From NCBI GenBank assembly GCA_964632395.1, contig CAZWES010000007.1:1-43980 (forward strand): a DNA stretch of 43,980 nucleotides. The letters run 5' to 3'. Within the stretch, counting starts at the first letter, position 1; each line of letters opens with the position of its first letter. This DNA is from CAZWES01 sp964632395 (GTDB taxonomy: Bacteria; Patescibacteriota; Gracilibacteria; Peribacterales; Peribacteraceae). Under the pieces are notes generated by a model. The model saw nothing but the letters and a program-made list of their open reading frames with translations, did no database searches and was not told the DNA's origin. Below are positions 32,679 through 39,847 of this stretch, piece by piece. The translations under genes and the position numbers were made by a program.

Positions 32679-32706
32679 TTGACTGAGGGGCAGAACTGTA
32701 TAAAAT
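32679..32706 (+). promoter_or_regulatory. Promoter of the zinc-ribbon gene
   Basis: TTGACT (32679-32684), a 16-base spacer and TAAAAT (32701-32706). It gives an mRNA leader of about 80 bases, exceptional in this window. The remaining bases of the 32583-32792 gap show only a small TATACGTATA palindrome near 32640. Confidence 0.65.
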
Positions 32707-32746
32707 TGCACGCACAGCATCCTTCAAATAGCCTTTAAAGCGATTT

Positions 32747-32777
32747 AAGAAGGAAACTGTAATATTTATTCCTTCTT
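32747..32777 (+). promoter_or_regulatory. Hairpin in the leader of the zinc-ribbon gene
   Basis: AAGAAGGAA (32747-32755) and TTCCTTCTT (32769-32777) form a perfect 9-bp stem ending 15 bases before the ATG. The left arm is a Shine-Dalgarno-like purine tract, so the hairpin would hide it. No run of T follows, so translational rather than transcriptional control is the better guess. Confidence 0.45.
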
Positions 32778-32792
32778 ATTTCCCAAAATATC

Positions 32793-33080
32793 ATGCCGGA
32801 TCAAGATATTACCTGTACAGACTGCAACGCAGTCTTCACTTTTACCGAGGGAGAACAAGAGTTCTACTCCTCAAAGAACCTGAGCAGCCCACAGCGCTGC
32901 AAAGCCTGCCGCGACAAGCGAAAGGCTGAAAAGTTTGGTGGCCCGCGCGAAATGCACGACGCAGTTTGTGCAAAGTGTGGAGCCGAATGCCAGGTTCCTT
33001 TCAAGCCGCGCTCGCCCGAAGAGGGTGGCCGCCCAGTGCTTTGCAAGGAGTGCTTCTCGGCAGAGAGAAACAATGGCTAG
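32793..33080 (+). CDS. Small double zinc-ribbon protein (zf-trcl / CxxC-x17-CxxC type)
   Basis: A 95-residue protein with two zinc-binding units. The first is DITCTDCNAVFTFTEGEQEF followed by SPQRCKACR (zf-trcl pattern, CxxC and CxxC). The second is AVCAKCGAECQVPF followed by VLCKECFSAE (the CxxC-x17-CxxC type). The second half resembles the ribbon at the end of the two large multi-CxxC proteins at 13229 and 14885. Function is unknown; this kind of protein is abundant in CPR genomes. It has its own promoter and a structured leader, which suggests specific regulation. Confidence 0.85.
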   Translation: MPDQDITCTDCNAVFTFTEGEQEFYSSKNLSSPQRCKACRDKRKAEKFGGPREMHDAVCAKCGAECQVPFKPRSPEEGGRPVLCKECFSAERNNG

Positions 33081-33115
33081 TACGACTTTGCGGTGCAGAA
33101 ACACCATTGTAATTT

Positions 33116-33149
33116 AATAACGGCGTAGCGGGATCGCTATGCCGTTATT
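33116..33149 (+). terminator. Hairpin after the zinc-ribbon gene
   Basis: AATAACGGCGTAGCG (33116-33130) pairs with CGCTATGCCGTTATT (33135-33149) with a 4-base loop. There is no T run afterwards, so it is either a weak bidirectional terminator or a REP-like hairpin. Confidence 0.55.
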
Positions 33150-33228
33150 GCTTATGCATTGCAATACAATCGAAATTAAAACGCCGCGAAGCCGTACAAT
33201 CATCCTTCGTCTTCGGGCGGAGGGTTTT

Positions 33229-33237
33229 TGATATACT
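33229..33237 (+). promoter_or_regulatory. Extended -10 promoter of the 33245 gene
   Basis: TGATATACT ends 7 bases before the GTG at 33245, predicting a leaderless two-gene mRNA. Confidence 0.6.
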
Positions 33238-33244
33238 GCTCATC

Positions 33245-33724
33245 GTGAGTGATGACATACCAAACACCGGCTGCTGTAAACCTTTTGATCCTGCTCCGTG
33301 GGATGGGCAAGAAATCACATGGGAGAATAAGCTTTTTGTAAAAGATCACGTAATTTGCTTTATGCACATTCCACTTAATATGAAGAGCAAGATCATGAAG
33401 AATATGAAATTGATCGAAAAAGCAGGGTATAACGAGGTTCCGACATTTGTGATGGATGAATGCGGCTCTCTTTTTGGCACAACGATTTTTATTGATGTGG
33501 AAAAAGAAATTCCGGGAGCCAAGATGACTTCTATCTCCGACACTTTTATGACTAAGGTATTTGAAGGGCACTACAAAAATGCAGGCAAATGGATTAAAGA
33601 AATGAAGGAATACGTTAAAAATAGCGGGAAGGATATGAAGAGATTGCTTTTTGGATACACAGCATGCCCAAAGTGTGCAAAGGTTTATGGGAAGAATTAT
33701 GTTGTACTTTTTGCTCAGATTTGA
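33245..33724 (+). CDS. Conserved protein often labelled hydrolase; Cys-containing
   Basis: A 159-residue cytoplasmic protein starting with GTG. I recognise the conserved pattern (TGCCKPFDPAPWDGQEITW, FVKDHVICFMHIPLNM, VFEGHYKNAGKWIKEMKEY, CPKCAKVYGKNYVVLFAQI) from proteins widely annotated as hydrolase without experimental support. A Cys-Cys pair near residue 10 and a CPKC pair near residue 141 may bind a metal. No catalytic triad is obvious to me. The next gene starts at its stop codon (TGATG), so both are co-translated. Confidence 0.7.
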   Translation: MSDDIPNTGCCKPFDPAPWDGQEITWENKLFVKDHVICFMHIPLNMKSKIMKNMKLIEKAGYNEVPTFVMDECGSLFGTTIFIDVEKEIPGAKMTSISDTFMTKVFEGHYKNAGKWIKEMKEYVKNSGKDMKRLLFGYTACPKCAKVYGKNYVVLFAQI

Positions 33725-34083
33725 TGAAAGCAAAAAGTATCACACTTTGCGCAACACTCATCCTCTGCATGATGGCCATGACGGCGTGTCAGCCATCAAA
33801 AGCTACTCAGAGAGCCGCCGAAACACTAGTGATTGAATCCTGGGGAGATTGCACAGAAGAGAGATGCGAAGAGCTTTCCGTAAGAGTTTACAAGGAGAGC
33901 GGAAAGCAGTTCGTGGAAGCGATTTTTGACGGGATGTACGATGACTCGGTTGACGCTGTTAAGAAGGTTGCTGAGTTTAAGAAGGTTGATGGAGATTGGG
34001 TACTTGGTAACACAGTTTACGAAACATATAGATGCCAAAAAGGACGCGGGCAGCAGGAATTTTCGGGGGAATTGTGTAAGTAA
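33724..34083 (+). CDS. Small lipoprotein of unknown function
   Basis: A 119-residue protein with a lipoprotein signal, MKAKSITLCATLILCMMAM followed by TAC (lipobox Cys about 22). The mature domain is mixed alpha/beta with four Cys (DCTEERCEEL near the start; YRCQKGRGQQEFSGELCK at the end) that could form disulfides outside the cell. No family is recognised. The ATG shares one base with the upstream stop, so it is coupled to the 33245 gene. Confidence 0.65.
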   Translation: MKAKSITLCATLILCMMAMTACQPSKATQRAAETLVIESWGDCTEERCEELSVRVYKESGKQFVEAIFDGMYDDSVDAVKKVAEFKKVDGDWVLGNTVYETYRCQKGRGQQEFSGELCK

Positions 34084-34118
34084 TGCAATAGCAATCATTC
34101 TGTGATTCCATAACAAGG

Positions 34119-34382
34119 CTACTCCCACTCACCTTTAATCAACTTCTCCTTCTTCTTGCGAGACCACTTCTTGATTTGCACCCCCCTTTTTCTCGCCTCA
34201 GATTTGTTTGAAAATGGAGGTGATACCCATACAAGCTCAAATGGTCCCTCTTTCATAGCTAAGTGTGACCCTCTCCCGTCATTGTGTTTTTCAATCCTTT
34301 TTTCAGGATTTGTTGTGATGCCCGTGTAGTAACGACCTGTTCTAGCTCGTGCGATGTAGACAAACCATTCGACATTGCTCAT
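34119..34382 (-). CDS. GIY-YIG domain endonuclease-like protein
   Basis: An 87-residue stand-alone GIY-YIG domain (UPF0213-like). The family's first motif appears as WFVYIARARTGRYYTGITTN (YVY-x-YTG form), with the conserved Arg in NPEKRIEKHN and Glu in NKSEARKRGVQIKKW. Such small proteins are presumed nucleases with unknown targets. I take ATG 34382 as the start (MSNVEWFVYIA). The DNA around this start (TGGTTTACCATGAGC) reappears twice in the intergenic region just upstream, which is unusual. It lies next to tRNA-Glu. Confidence 0.85.
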   Translation of the reverse strand: MSNVEWFVYIARARTGRYYTGITTNPEKRIEKHNDGRGSHLAMKEGPFELVWVSPPFSNKSEARKRGVQIKKWSRKKKEKLIKGEWE

Positions 34383-34509
34383 GGTAAACCATTGTAGCGG
34401 AAACGAATGGCTTGCCATGAGTGAGTCGAATGGCCCTTCGACTCGCTTAAAAAGAATGGTTTACCATGAGCGAGCCCTACGAGCGAAGCGAGTAGGGCGA
34501 GTCGAATGG
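34361..34509. repeat. Three copies of a start-codon-associated repeat near the GIY-YIG gene
   Basis: The unit is AATGGyTTrCCATGAGyGAG then GTCGAATGG. Copies: the gene's own start (34361-34394, minus orientation), 34405-34433 (plus) and 34454-34509 (plus, split by a CGAGCGAAGCGAG stretch). ATGGTTTACCAT in the centre is a palindrome that contains the start codon. The arrangement also forms an extended hairpin. Confidence 0.8.
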
Positions 34510-34581
34510 TGACCCCGCGGGGAATCGAACCCCGATTAGCGGATTGAAAACCCGCTGTCCTAACCGTTAGACGACGGGGCC
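34507..34581 (-). tRNA. tRNA-Glu (anticodon TTC)
   Basis: The minus strand reads GGCCCCGTCGTCTAACGG at the 5' end and shows all four arms: acceptor GGCCCCG/CGGGGTC, a D arm, an anticodon stem AGCGG/CCGCT around the loop with TTC, and a T arm GGGGTTCGATTCCCC. The 3' CCA is encoded in the DNA (34507-34509). The body is 72 bases plus CCA. It lies between the GIY-YIG gene with its repeats and the nitroreductase gene. Confidence 0.97.
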
Positions 34582-34598
34582 ACACCCCTATTCTACTG

Positions 34599-34604
34599 TA
34601 CAAT
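34599..34604 (+). promoter_or_regulatory. -10 box of the lipoprotein nitroreductase gene
   Basis: TACAAT, preceded by TG without the usual spacer base, ends 6 bases before ATG 34611. A leaderless transcript is predicted. Confidence 0.5.
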
Positions 34605-34610
34605 CCGGTC

Positions 34611-35282
34611 ATGGGCACGCATATCCCACAAAAATTCCTGTTGTCTTCCATCGCCATACTATTCATGCTCGGGTGCACATGCCCACATGAGAAGACTACA
34701 ATATCTCCAATGGAAGAGATTCAGCCCACCGGAACATCAACTCTTGAGGATATACTCAAAAAACGCCGCTCGGTGCGGGAATTTACAGGTGAGCCACTCA
34801 CTGACGATGAGATCCTGAAGCTACTCTTCGCAATGCAGGGAATTACGGATGTATCCGGAAAGCGCACAGCACCTTCTGCCGGCGCTCTATATCCGCTGGA
34901 AGTGTATGTAGCAACCGAGAACGGATTCTCACACTACAATCCCAACGAAGATGCAGTTGAAACAATCAACGAAAAAGATATGCGACCCATAATCCACAAA
35001 GCAGGACTTCGTCAGGAATCAATACTTTCTGCCCCCGCTGTCTTCCTTATAACAGCTATTCCTGAAAGGACTTCTGTTAAATATGGTGACCGAGCAGAAC
35101 GCTACGTGTGGATTGAGGCGGGACATGCAGCACAAAACCTCTTGTTACAAGCAACGAAAATGGGGTTTGGCGGAGTGCCAATTGGCGCATTTGATGATAA
35201 TGCATTGCATCGCAACCTTTCGCTCCCTGAAAATCAGACCACACTCTACATACTTCCAGTTGGACATCCAGATAGAAGCTAA
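34611..35282 (+). CDS. Nitroreductase-family (SagB-type) protein with lipoprotein signal
   Basis: A 223-residue protein. The N-terminus LLSSIAILFMLGC is a lipoprotein signal (lipobox Cys about 22), followed by a short linker. The rest is a nitroreductase domain of the SagB/ThcOx kind: LKKRRSVREFTGEPLTDDEILKLLFAMQG (FMN-phosphate Arg pair), KRTAPSAGALYPLEVYV, YVWIEAGHAAQNLLLQATKMGFGGVPIG. Most relatives are soluble cytoplasmic flavoproteins, but this one is predicted to be membrane-anchored outside the cytoplasm, unless the N-terminus is simply an uncleaved anchor. The substrate is unknown. The methyltransferase gene follows 15 bases later. Confidence 0.85.
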   Translation: MGTHIPQKFLLSSIAILFMLGCTCPHEKTTISPMEEIQPTGTSTLEDILKKRRSVREFTGEPLTDDEILKLLFAMQGITDVSGKRTAPSAGALYPLEVYVATENGFSHYNPNEDAVETINEKDMRPIIHKAGLRQESILSAPAVFLITAIPERTSVKYGDRAERYVWIEAGHAAQNLLLQATKMGFGGVPIGAFDDNALHRNLSLPENQTTLYILPVGHPDRS

Positions 35283-35297
35283 CGGATACTGTCTTCA

Positions 35298-35861
35298 ATG
35301 TTAATCATAGACCTGATACTCATCGCCCTCTGCGCATTTGCCATCATCATCCTAATCACGATGATGACGAACCTTTTTCTTTTTGTGCCATTTGTTCCAA
35401 CTCCAAAACGCGTAGTCAAATTTATGATAGAAAAAGCTGAGTTGAAAGGTGATGAAACCGTTTATGATCTTGGATGCGGTGATGCGAGACTCCTTACAGA
35501 AACCAAAAAGATGTATCCAAATATCAGAGCAATTGGATATGAGCTCTCACTCGGAGTTTGGATTCTTGCAAAGATTCGTGTGTGGATTTCACAGAAAGAT
35601 GTTGAGCTGCATCTCAGGGACTTCAACCACGCAAAACTTGGTGATGCTGATGTTCTTTTGATATATCTGGTTCCGGAAGTTATGAACAAGCTTAAAAGGA
35701 AACTAGATACAGAGCTTAAATCCGGAACTCGAGTGATATCACACGGTTTTGCAATTCCGGATAAAGAGCCTATGGAAGTGGAGCGCTGTCCCCTGCCCTC
35801 ATGGCATTTGATAAGGCCACCGGGAAAGAGGGGGCCGAGGGTGTTTGTTTATGAGTGGTAA
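35298..35861 (+). CDS. Membrane-anchored SAM-dependent methyltransferase
   Basis: A 187-residue protein with one N-terminal transmembrane helix (LIIDLILIALCAFAIIILIT, then MMTNLFLFVPFVPTP) followed by a class I methyltransferase domain. The SAM motif I is VYDLGCGDARLL (about 55-66), motif II is AIGYELS and motif IV lies near DADVLLIYLVPEV. The C-terminal lobe is short, so the substrate is probably small or supplied by the membrane. It is likely in an operon with the nitroreductase gene. The 3' end is followed by an inverted repeat shared with comEC. Confidence 0.85.
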   Translation: MLIIDLILIALCAFAIIILITMMTNLFLFVPFVPTPKRVVKFMIEKAELKGDETVYDLGCGDARLLTETKKMYPNIRAIGYELSLGVWILAKIRVWISQKDVELHLRDFNHAKLGDADVLLIYLVPEVMNKLKRKLDTELKSGTRVISHGFAIPDKEPMEVERCPLPSWHLIRPPGKRGPRVFVYEW

Positions 35862-35880
35862 ACGGAGGACGAGTTACTGG

Positions 35881-35966
35881 TTTTTAGTTGTTAGTTTTTA
35901 GTTTCCCCGCTATTGGAGACAAGAACTCTTTCTTAAACTAATAACTAAAAACTAATAACTAACAAC
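35881..35966. repeat. AT-rich inverted repeat (family C) at the comEC 3' end
   Basis: Left TTTTTAGTTGTTAGTTTTTA and right CTAATAACTAAAAACTAATA/ACTAACAA are inverted. It lies between convergent genes and overlaps the final codons and stop of comEC, so it could act as a bidirectional terminator. Confidence 0.85.
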
Positions 35967-37484
35967 TTTCTTTCGTATTGAAACATACGTCAAAAAGCTC
36001 AAAAGAAGAAGATAATATCCCCAAACAAACCAATCACTCACATCTCCGGTGGAAACAAGCGCATGCGGAACCTCTGCAAAAAACTTTGTGGCACGGATTA
36101 TTACTTCCAGCGATCCCCAGCCGAGATATGCAATCAGAAGTCCGAGTGGTTCGAAGAAAAATGAGACTACTGTGCCTGCAAATCCAAATAACATCGAAAG
36201 CGGTATAAACGGAGCGACCACGATGTTTGCAAACGGCGCGATGATGCTGAAGTGGCCAAAAAGAACTACGATTAGCGGAACTGCTGCAAGCTGAGCAGCA
36301 ACTGTCATTTGCAACGATTCCTGCAACCCCAATACTTTTGGCACACACTTGAATATTCGATCCAGAAACGGAGCAAGATATGAAAGGCCTAAAACAGAAA
36401 GGAATGAGAGTTGAAACCCTGCGTCATACCAAAGAATCTTTGGATTCCACGCAGTCATCACTGCAGCCGTGAAGAGTATGGCAATCAATGAATGTTTTTG
36501 CCGACCAACCTGGAGCGCAAAAAGTCCGAGTCCTCCCATAACCGCAGCGCGGACGACTGAGGGTGATGCTCCGACAAAGAATGTGAAAGCAACAATCGCA
36601 AAAATTGATGGGGCGAACCTCCATTTGAGCGGGAGAAAGAAAAATGCACCGGAAATAACAGCGATCACAATCGCAATGTTGTATCCGCTGATTGCAATGA
36701 TGTGCGTGAGGCCCGTTGCCTGGAAATCATCAAGAAGATGCTGCGGTATCCCGCGCCGCGATCCTGTGATGAGCCCCGCCATAAAAGATGCATGCGGCTC
36801 CGGATACAGTTTGTTGATTTGTGACTCAAACTTTTCCTTCAGTTTGAAGAGGAAAGCAAAGAATTTATTCCCGTGACCTTTGCTTATAGTTTTGACAGAG
36901 GAACGGTACATCACACCATAAACCCCATATCGTGAGAGAAAGCGGTCATAGTGGAAATCTTCAATTTGCCCGGGTTTCTCCAATATTCCTGTGATGGTGA
37001 CCTCGTCGCCGTAATCGTGGCGGGGATACATGGCGTGATCAGTTGCGAGGATTTTTCCATGGAAAGCGCTACCTGATGCGGAATCAACCCTCACCGTATA
37101 TTTCGTCTTCAACGGCCTCCGATCCGGCTCCGCCACGATATATCCATGAAGAGTCACAACAGGAAAATCTTTCCAGCGATCCTCCTCACCACGTTCAACT
37201 GCGATTGACTCGATGGAATCAGCAGTCGTGACGTGAGTTGTTTGCGAAACTCTGAGGAATGCAATACTCACACTCAGTGCAACACAGAAAAGCAAAAATG
37301 ATATTCCGGCATTTTTCGGATTTGAAAACTTGAGGATGATTCCCACTACTAGGAAAACCAAAATGCCTGCAAGCAGGAAAATCATGACTTCAGTTGGATA
37401 CGAAGGCATCTGCCACCACTGCAGGGCCGCTGTGGCGATGAGGAATGAGAGGAAGAATGTGATGGAGAGCCAGGATTTGGGCAT
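35952..37484 (-). CDS. comEC: ComEC/Rec2-type DNA uptake channel
   Basis: A 510-residue membrane protein. Two or three N-terminal helices are followed by an OB-like DUF4131 region (VVTLHGYIVAEPDRRPLKTK onward) and the Competence domain, with the hallmark GLTHIIAISGYNIAIVI and the preceding LITGSRRGIPQHLLDDF. At least eight more helices follow. The C-terminal metallo-beta-lactamase domain of long ComEC proteins is absent, as in many CPR versions. ComEC carries single-stranded DNA across the cytoplasmic membrane in natural transformation. The ATG at 37484 gives MPKSWLSITFFLSF; the longer frame begins with TTG inside the next repeat. Confidence 0.9.
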   Translation of the reverse strand: MPKSWLSITFFLSFLIATAALQWWQMPSYPTEVMIFLLAGILVFLVVGIILKFSNPKNAGISFLLFCVALSVSIAFLRVSQTTHVTTADSIESIAVERGEEDRWKDFPVVTLHGYIVAEPDRRPLKTKYTVRVDSASGSAFHGKILATDHAMYPRHDYGDEVTITGILEKPGQIEDFHYDRFLSRYGVYGVMYRSSVKTISKGHGNKFFAFLFKLKEKFESQINKLYPEPHASFMAGLITGSRRGIPQHLLDDFQATGLTHIIAISGYNIAIVIAVISGAFFFLPLKWRFAPSIFAIVAFTFFVGASPSVVRAAVMGGLGLFALQVGRQKHSLIAILFTAAVMTAWNPKILWYDAGFQLSFLSVLGLSYLAPFLDRIFKCVPKVLGLQESLQMTVAAQLAAVPLIVVLFGHFSIIAPFANIVVAPFIPLSMLFGFAGTVVSFFFEPLGLLIAYLGWGSLEVIIRATKFFAEVPHALVSTGDVSDWFVWGYYLLLLSFLTYVSIRKKVVSY

Positions 37485-37528
37485 CTTTTGTAGACGTGAG
37501 TAAAAGGGAGGGATTCTAGCACTAACCA

Positions 37529-37649
37529 GCAATTGGCTTATTAGCTTATTGGCTTTTTAGCAGATTCGTGAATAACAACGACATATGCATATCTCACGAT
37601 ATCAGTAGCTAAAGAGCTAATAAGCCAATTGCCAATAAGCTAATAAGCC
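37529..37649. repeat. AT-rich inverted repeat (family D) at the proS 3' end
   Basis: Left AGCAATTGGCTTATTAGCTT (37529 on) and right AGCTAATAAGCCAATTGCCA/ATAAGCTAATAAGCC are inverted around an 80-base centre containing CATATGCATATC. The right arm covers the last codons and stop of proS. Confidence 0.85.
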
Positions 37650-39079
37650 TTCGCCCACACCACCATCTCCTTCGCCGGTTTCCCGGAATACATGTCTTTG
37701 CGCCCATCTGCAGGGGGCCTTTCGGGTAGCAGCGCCCTGATTGTTGCCTTCGTTTCCTTCTGCACCGCATCCGCAGATTTTTTCGTCCCATCCCACGGCG
37801 CCCAAATGAATCCGGGTTTCTTCTCCAGAACTTCTTTGAACTCATCATATGACTCAACTGAAGATGTTCGCTCCTCCATAAACTGCATTGCCTGATCGTA
37901 AAGGTTATCCTGAATGCGATCGAGGATGTCCTGGAGAGCAACAGCATCACGCACTGCGTCAATCATCATAGTTTCTTTTTCTGCAGTATCACGGCGGACA
38001 ATCGTGACCTGTTCTTTTTCCAAATCCTTTGGACCCACTTCCACTCTTAGTGGCACTCCCTTAACTTCCCACTCCGCGAATTTAAAGCCAGGTCTCTTTC
38101 CCTCGCGGCTATCCACGTGCACACGAATCCCCTGCCCGCTCCACGCCGCCGCAAGATCCGCACATGCAGCTAAAACGATATCGCGTTCTGCATCAGTTTT
38201 ATATATTGGAATAATGACTGTCTGAATCGGCGCAATCGTTGGTGGCAAACGCATGCCTTTTTCATCACCATGAACGATGATGAGTGTACCGATCAGGCGC
38301 GTGGAAACTCCCCAGCTTGTCATCCATGGCTTGGCAGACTTTTGATCCTCAGTCAGGAATGAAACGTCGTAGGCTTCGGAAAAGCCCTGACCTAAGTTGT
38401 GTGATGTACCCGCCTGTATCGCTTTGCCATCCTTCGCAAGAGCTTCAGTGGTTAAAGTGTACAAAGCGCCCGCAAATTTATCGTGATCCGGTTTCATTCC
38501 GTGTATGACGGGGAGCGCCAAAGCATCCCGATCAAAATCCACGTACATCCTGAGTGCCGCCTCTGCCATTTCATCTGCTTCCTCTTTGGTAGCATGTGCA
38601 GTGTGACCCTCCTGCCACAGGAATTCCAGAGTACGCAAGAAAGGCCTCGTCCTCATCTCCCAGCGCACAACATTAGCCCACTGGTTGATCTTTAAAGGAA
38701 GATCTCGATGGGAAGAAATCCACTTTGCAAAGGTCTGATAAATGACAGTCTCGCTGGTCGGCCGAACATAAAGCTTTTCACTCAGTTCCTTTCCGCCACC
38801 ATGAGTGACAACTGCGCACTCCGGAGCAAACCCCTCCACGTGATCCGCCTCCTTTGCCATTGTGGATTCCGGAATAAACAGCGGAAAGTAGCAATTCTGA
38901 ACTCCAAGCTCTTTTATCCGCTCATCCATATCCCGCTGCATCGCCTCCCAGATCGCATACCCGTATGGCTTAAAGATTATGCAGCCCTTTACAGTCGAAT
39001 AATCCGCAAGTTCGGCTTGTTCGATTACATCCAGGTACCACTGCGGGAAGTCGTCTTTTTGGGAAGCGAGGTGGGACAT
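37640..39079 (-). CDS. proS: Prolyl-tRNA synthetase, archaeal/eukaryote-type
   Basis: A 479-residue class II synthetase that charges tRNA-Pro. The compact architecture without the bacterial editing insertion, and motifs such as VKGCIIFKPYGYAIWEAMQ, NCYFPLFIPES, VRPTSETVIYQTFAKWI, RWEMRTRPFLRTLEFLWQEGHTAH and TSWGVSTRLIGTLIIVHGDE, place it in the archaeal/eukaryotic type found in a subset of bacteria. The anticodon-binding domain follows, and the C-terminal domain ends in the conserved aromatic KAY. The start at 39079 is supported by TGATACAAT ending 6 bases upstream. Confidence 0.95.
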   Translation of the reverse strand: MSHLASQKDDFPQWYLDVIEQAELADYSTVKGCIIFKPYGYAIWEAMQRDMDERIKELGVQNCYFPLFIPESTMAKEADHVEGFAPECAVVTHGGGKELSEKLYVRPTSETVIYQTFAKWISSHRDLPLKINQWANVVRWEMRTRPFLRTLEFLWQEGHTAHATKEEADEMAEAALRMYVDFDRDALALPVIHGMKPDHDKFAGALYTLTTEALAKDGKAIQAGTSHNLGQGFSEAYDVSFLTEDQKSAKPWMTSWGVSTRLIGTLIIVHGDEKGMRLPPTIAPIQTVIIPIYKTDAERDIVLAACADLAAAWSGQGIRVHVDSREGKRPGFKFAEWEVKGVPLRVEVGPKDLEKEQVTIVRRDTAEKETMMIDAVRDAVALQDILDRIQDNLYDQAMQFMEERTSSVESYDEFKEVLEKKPGFIWAPWDGTKKSADAVQKETKATIRALLPERPPADGRKDMYSGKPAKEMVVWAKAY

Positions 39080-39085
39080 GAGGGG

Positions 39086-39094
39086 ATTGTATCA
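39086..39094 (-). promoter_or_regulatory. Extended -10 promoter of proS
   Basis: On the minus strand this reads TGATACAAT, ending 6 bases before ATG 39079. It overlaps the first bases of palindromic repeat A copy 4. A leaderless mRNA is predicted. Confidence 0.6.
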
Positions 39095-39319
39095 AATTCC
39101 AAGCACCAAATCCCAAAAGAATTCCAAATTCAAAATCTCAAAGAGCTTTGGGGTTTGAGATTCTCGCCTTCGCGCCTGCGCCGCCGTAGCGACTTCGGCG
39201 CGCAGGCGCGTAGCCGGATCGCCAACGCGATGCAAGAATGCATATGATAAGTTGGCGATACCGCTACGGCGGAGCGAGGTGAGATTCTTTTGGTGCTTGG
39301 AATTTGGAATTTGGTGCTT
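39092..39319. repeat. Palindromic repeat family A, copy 4 (interrupted)
   Basis: The left arm, 39092-39164 (AAATTCCAAGCACCAAATCC onward), and the right arm, 39281-39319 (GAGATTCTTTTGGTGCTTGG onward), match the family but are split by a GC-rich insert. The 243-base gap between proS and the PAP2 gene holds only this composite. Confidence 0.9.
39165..39280. mobile_element. 116-bp palindromic insert flanked by an 8-bp direct repeat
   Basis: GAGATTCT occurs at 39157-39164 and again at 39281-39288, directly flanking the insert. Removing the insert and one copy restores TTTGAGATTCTTTTGGTGCT exactly as in repeat A copy 2. The insert is made of inverted repeats: CGCCGTAGCG against CGCTACGGCG, GATCGCCAAC against GTTGGCGAT, and GCGCCTGCGC against GCGCAGGCGC. 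It codes for nothing visible. Confidence 0.7.
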
Positions 39320-39321
39320 GC

Positions 39322-39762
39322 TTAAACGCTTAGCCATATCCCCACCCATGTCACAACTGCCCCAAAAACGATTCCTCCGATCACCTCCACAAAAGAGTGC
39401 CCCATCTGAGTCCTAAACCTCTTTTTGCGAATCAATTTGTTCAAAGCCTCAGCCTGCATGCCAATCGCACGACGTGCACCCATAGCGTCATACCAAACAA
39501 CCGCGGCAAAAACTGCAGCGATTGCGAACTCGACGGACTCGACTCCCATCTTCCGCCAGACGATTATCAAAAGTGATGTGACAAATGCAGAATGAGTACT
39601 CGGGAATCCGCCGGAGGCAAAAAACGCATCATAATCAATCTCACCTTTTTTAACCGACGCGATGATGAGTTTTGCACACTCGCAAAGTACACCCACGACG
39701 ATGGGGATTAGGAAGAGGTAGGTTGCGAGGATTTGGAGGTGGGGATTTGAGGATAGGTACAT
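39322..39762 (-). CDS. Divergent PAP2-family membrane protein (DUF212)
   Basis: A 146-residue membrane protein with about four helices. The DUF212 landmarks are present: FFASGGFPSTHSAFVTSLL (the phosphatase-like SxxH-type motif), VVWYDAMGARRAIGMQAEALN and the C-terminal MGHSFVEVIGGIVFGAVV. These proteins resemble PAP2 lipid phosphatases; their substrates are unknown. I prefer ATG 39762 because the residues upstream of it come from an AT-rich repeat. It lies upstream of proS on the same strand but is separated from it by the repeat. Confidence 0.88.
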   Translation of the reverse strand: MYLSSNPHLQILATYLFLIPIVVGVLCECAKLIIASVKKGEIDYDAFFASGGFPSTHSAFVTSLLIIVWRKMGVESVEFAIAAVFAAVVWYDAMGARRAIGMQAEALNKLIRKKRFRTQMGHSFVEVIGGIVFGAVVTWVGIWLSV

Positions 39763-39767
39763 TGCTA

Positions 39768-39839
39768 ATGGATAATGTAGAATGGATAATGGATAATTGG
39801 CCATTCGAATTATCCATTATCAATTATCAATTATCAATT
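39768..39839. repeat. AT-rich inverted repeat (family E)
   Basis: Left ATGGATAATGTAGAATGGAT/AATGGATAATTGG and right AATTATCCATTATCAATTAT form an imperfect palindrome between the divergent DUF212 and RNase H genes. Confidence 0.8.
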
Positions 39840-39847
39840 AGCTCGCA

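Noticed and set aside
35952..37484. Full-length ComEC with a nuclease domain
   Set aside because: The metallo-beta-lactamase domain motif is absent; the protein ends after the membrane region.
39092..39349. 85-residue frame across the interrupted palindrome
   Set aside because: It is made entirely of repeat and insert sequence; no similarity to a protein family.
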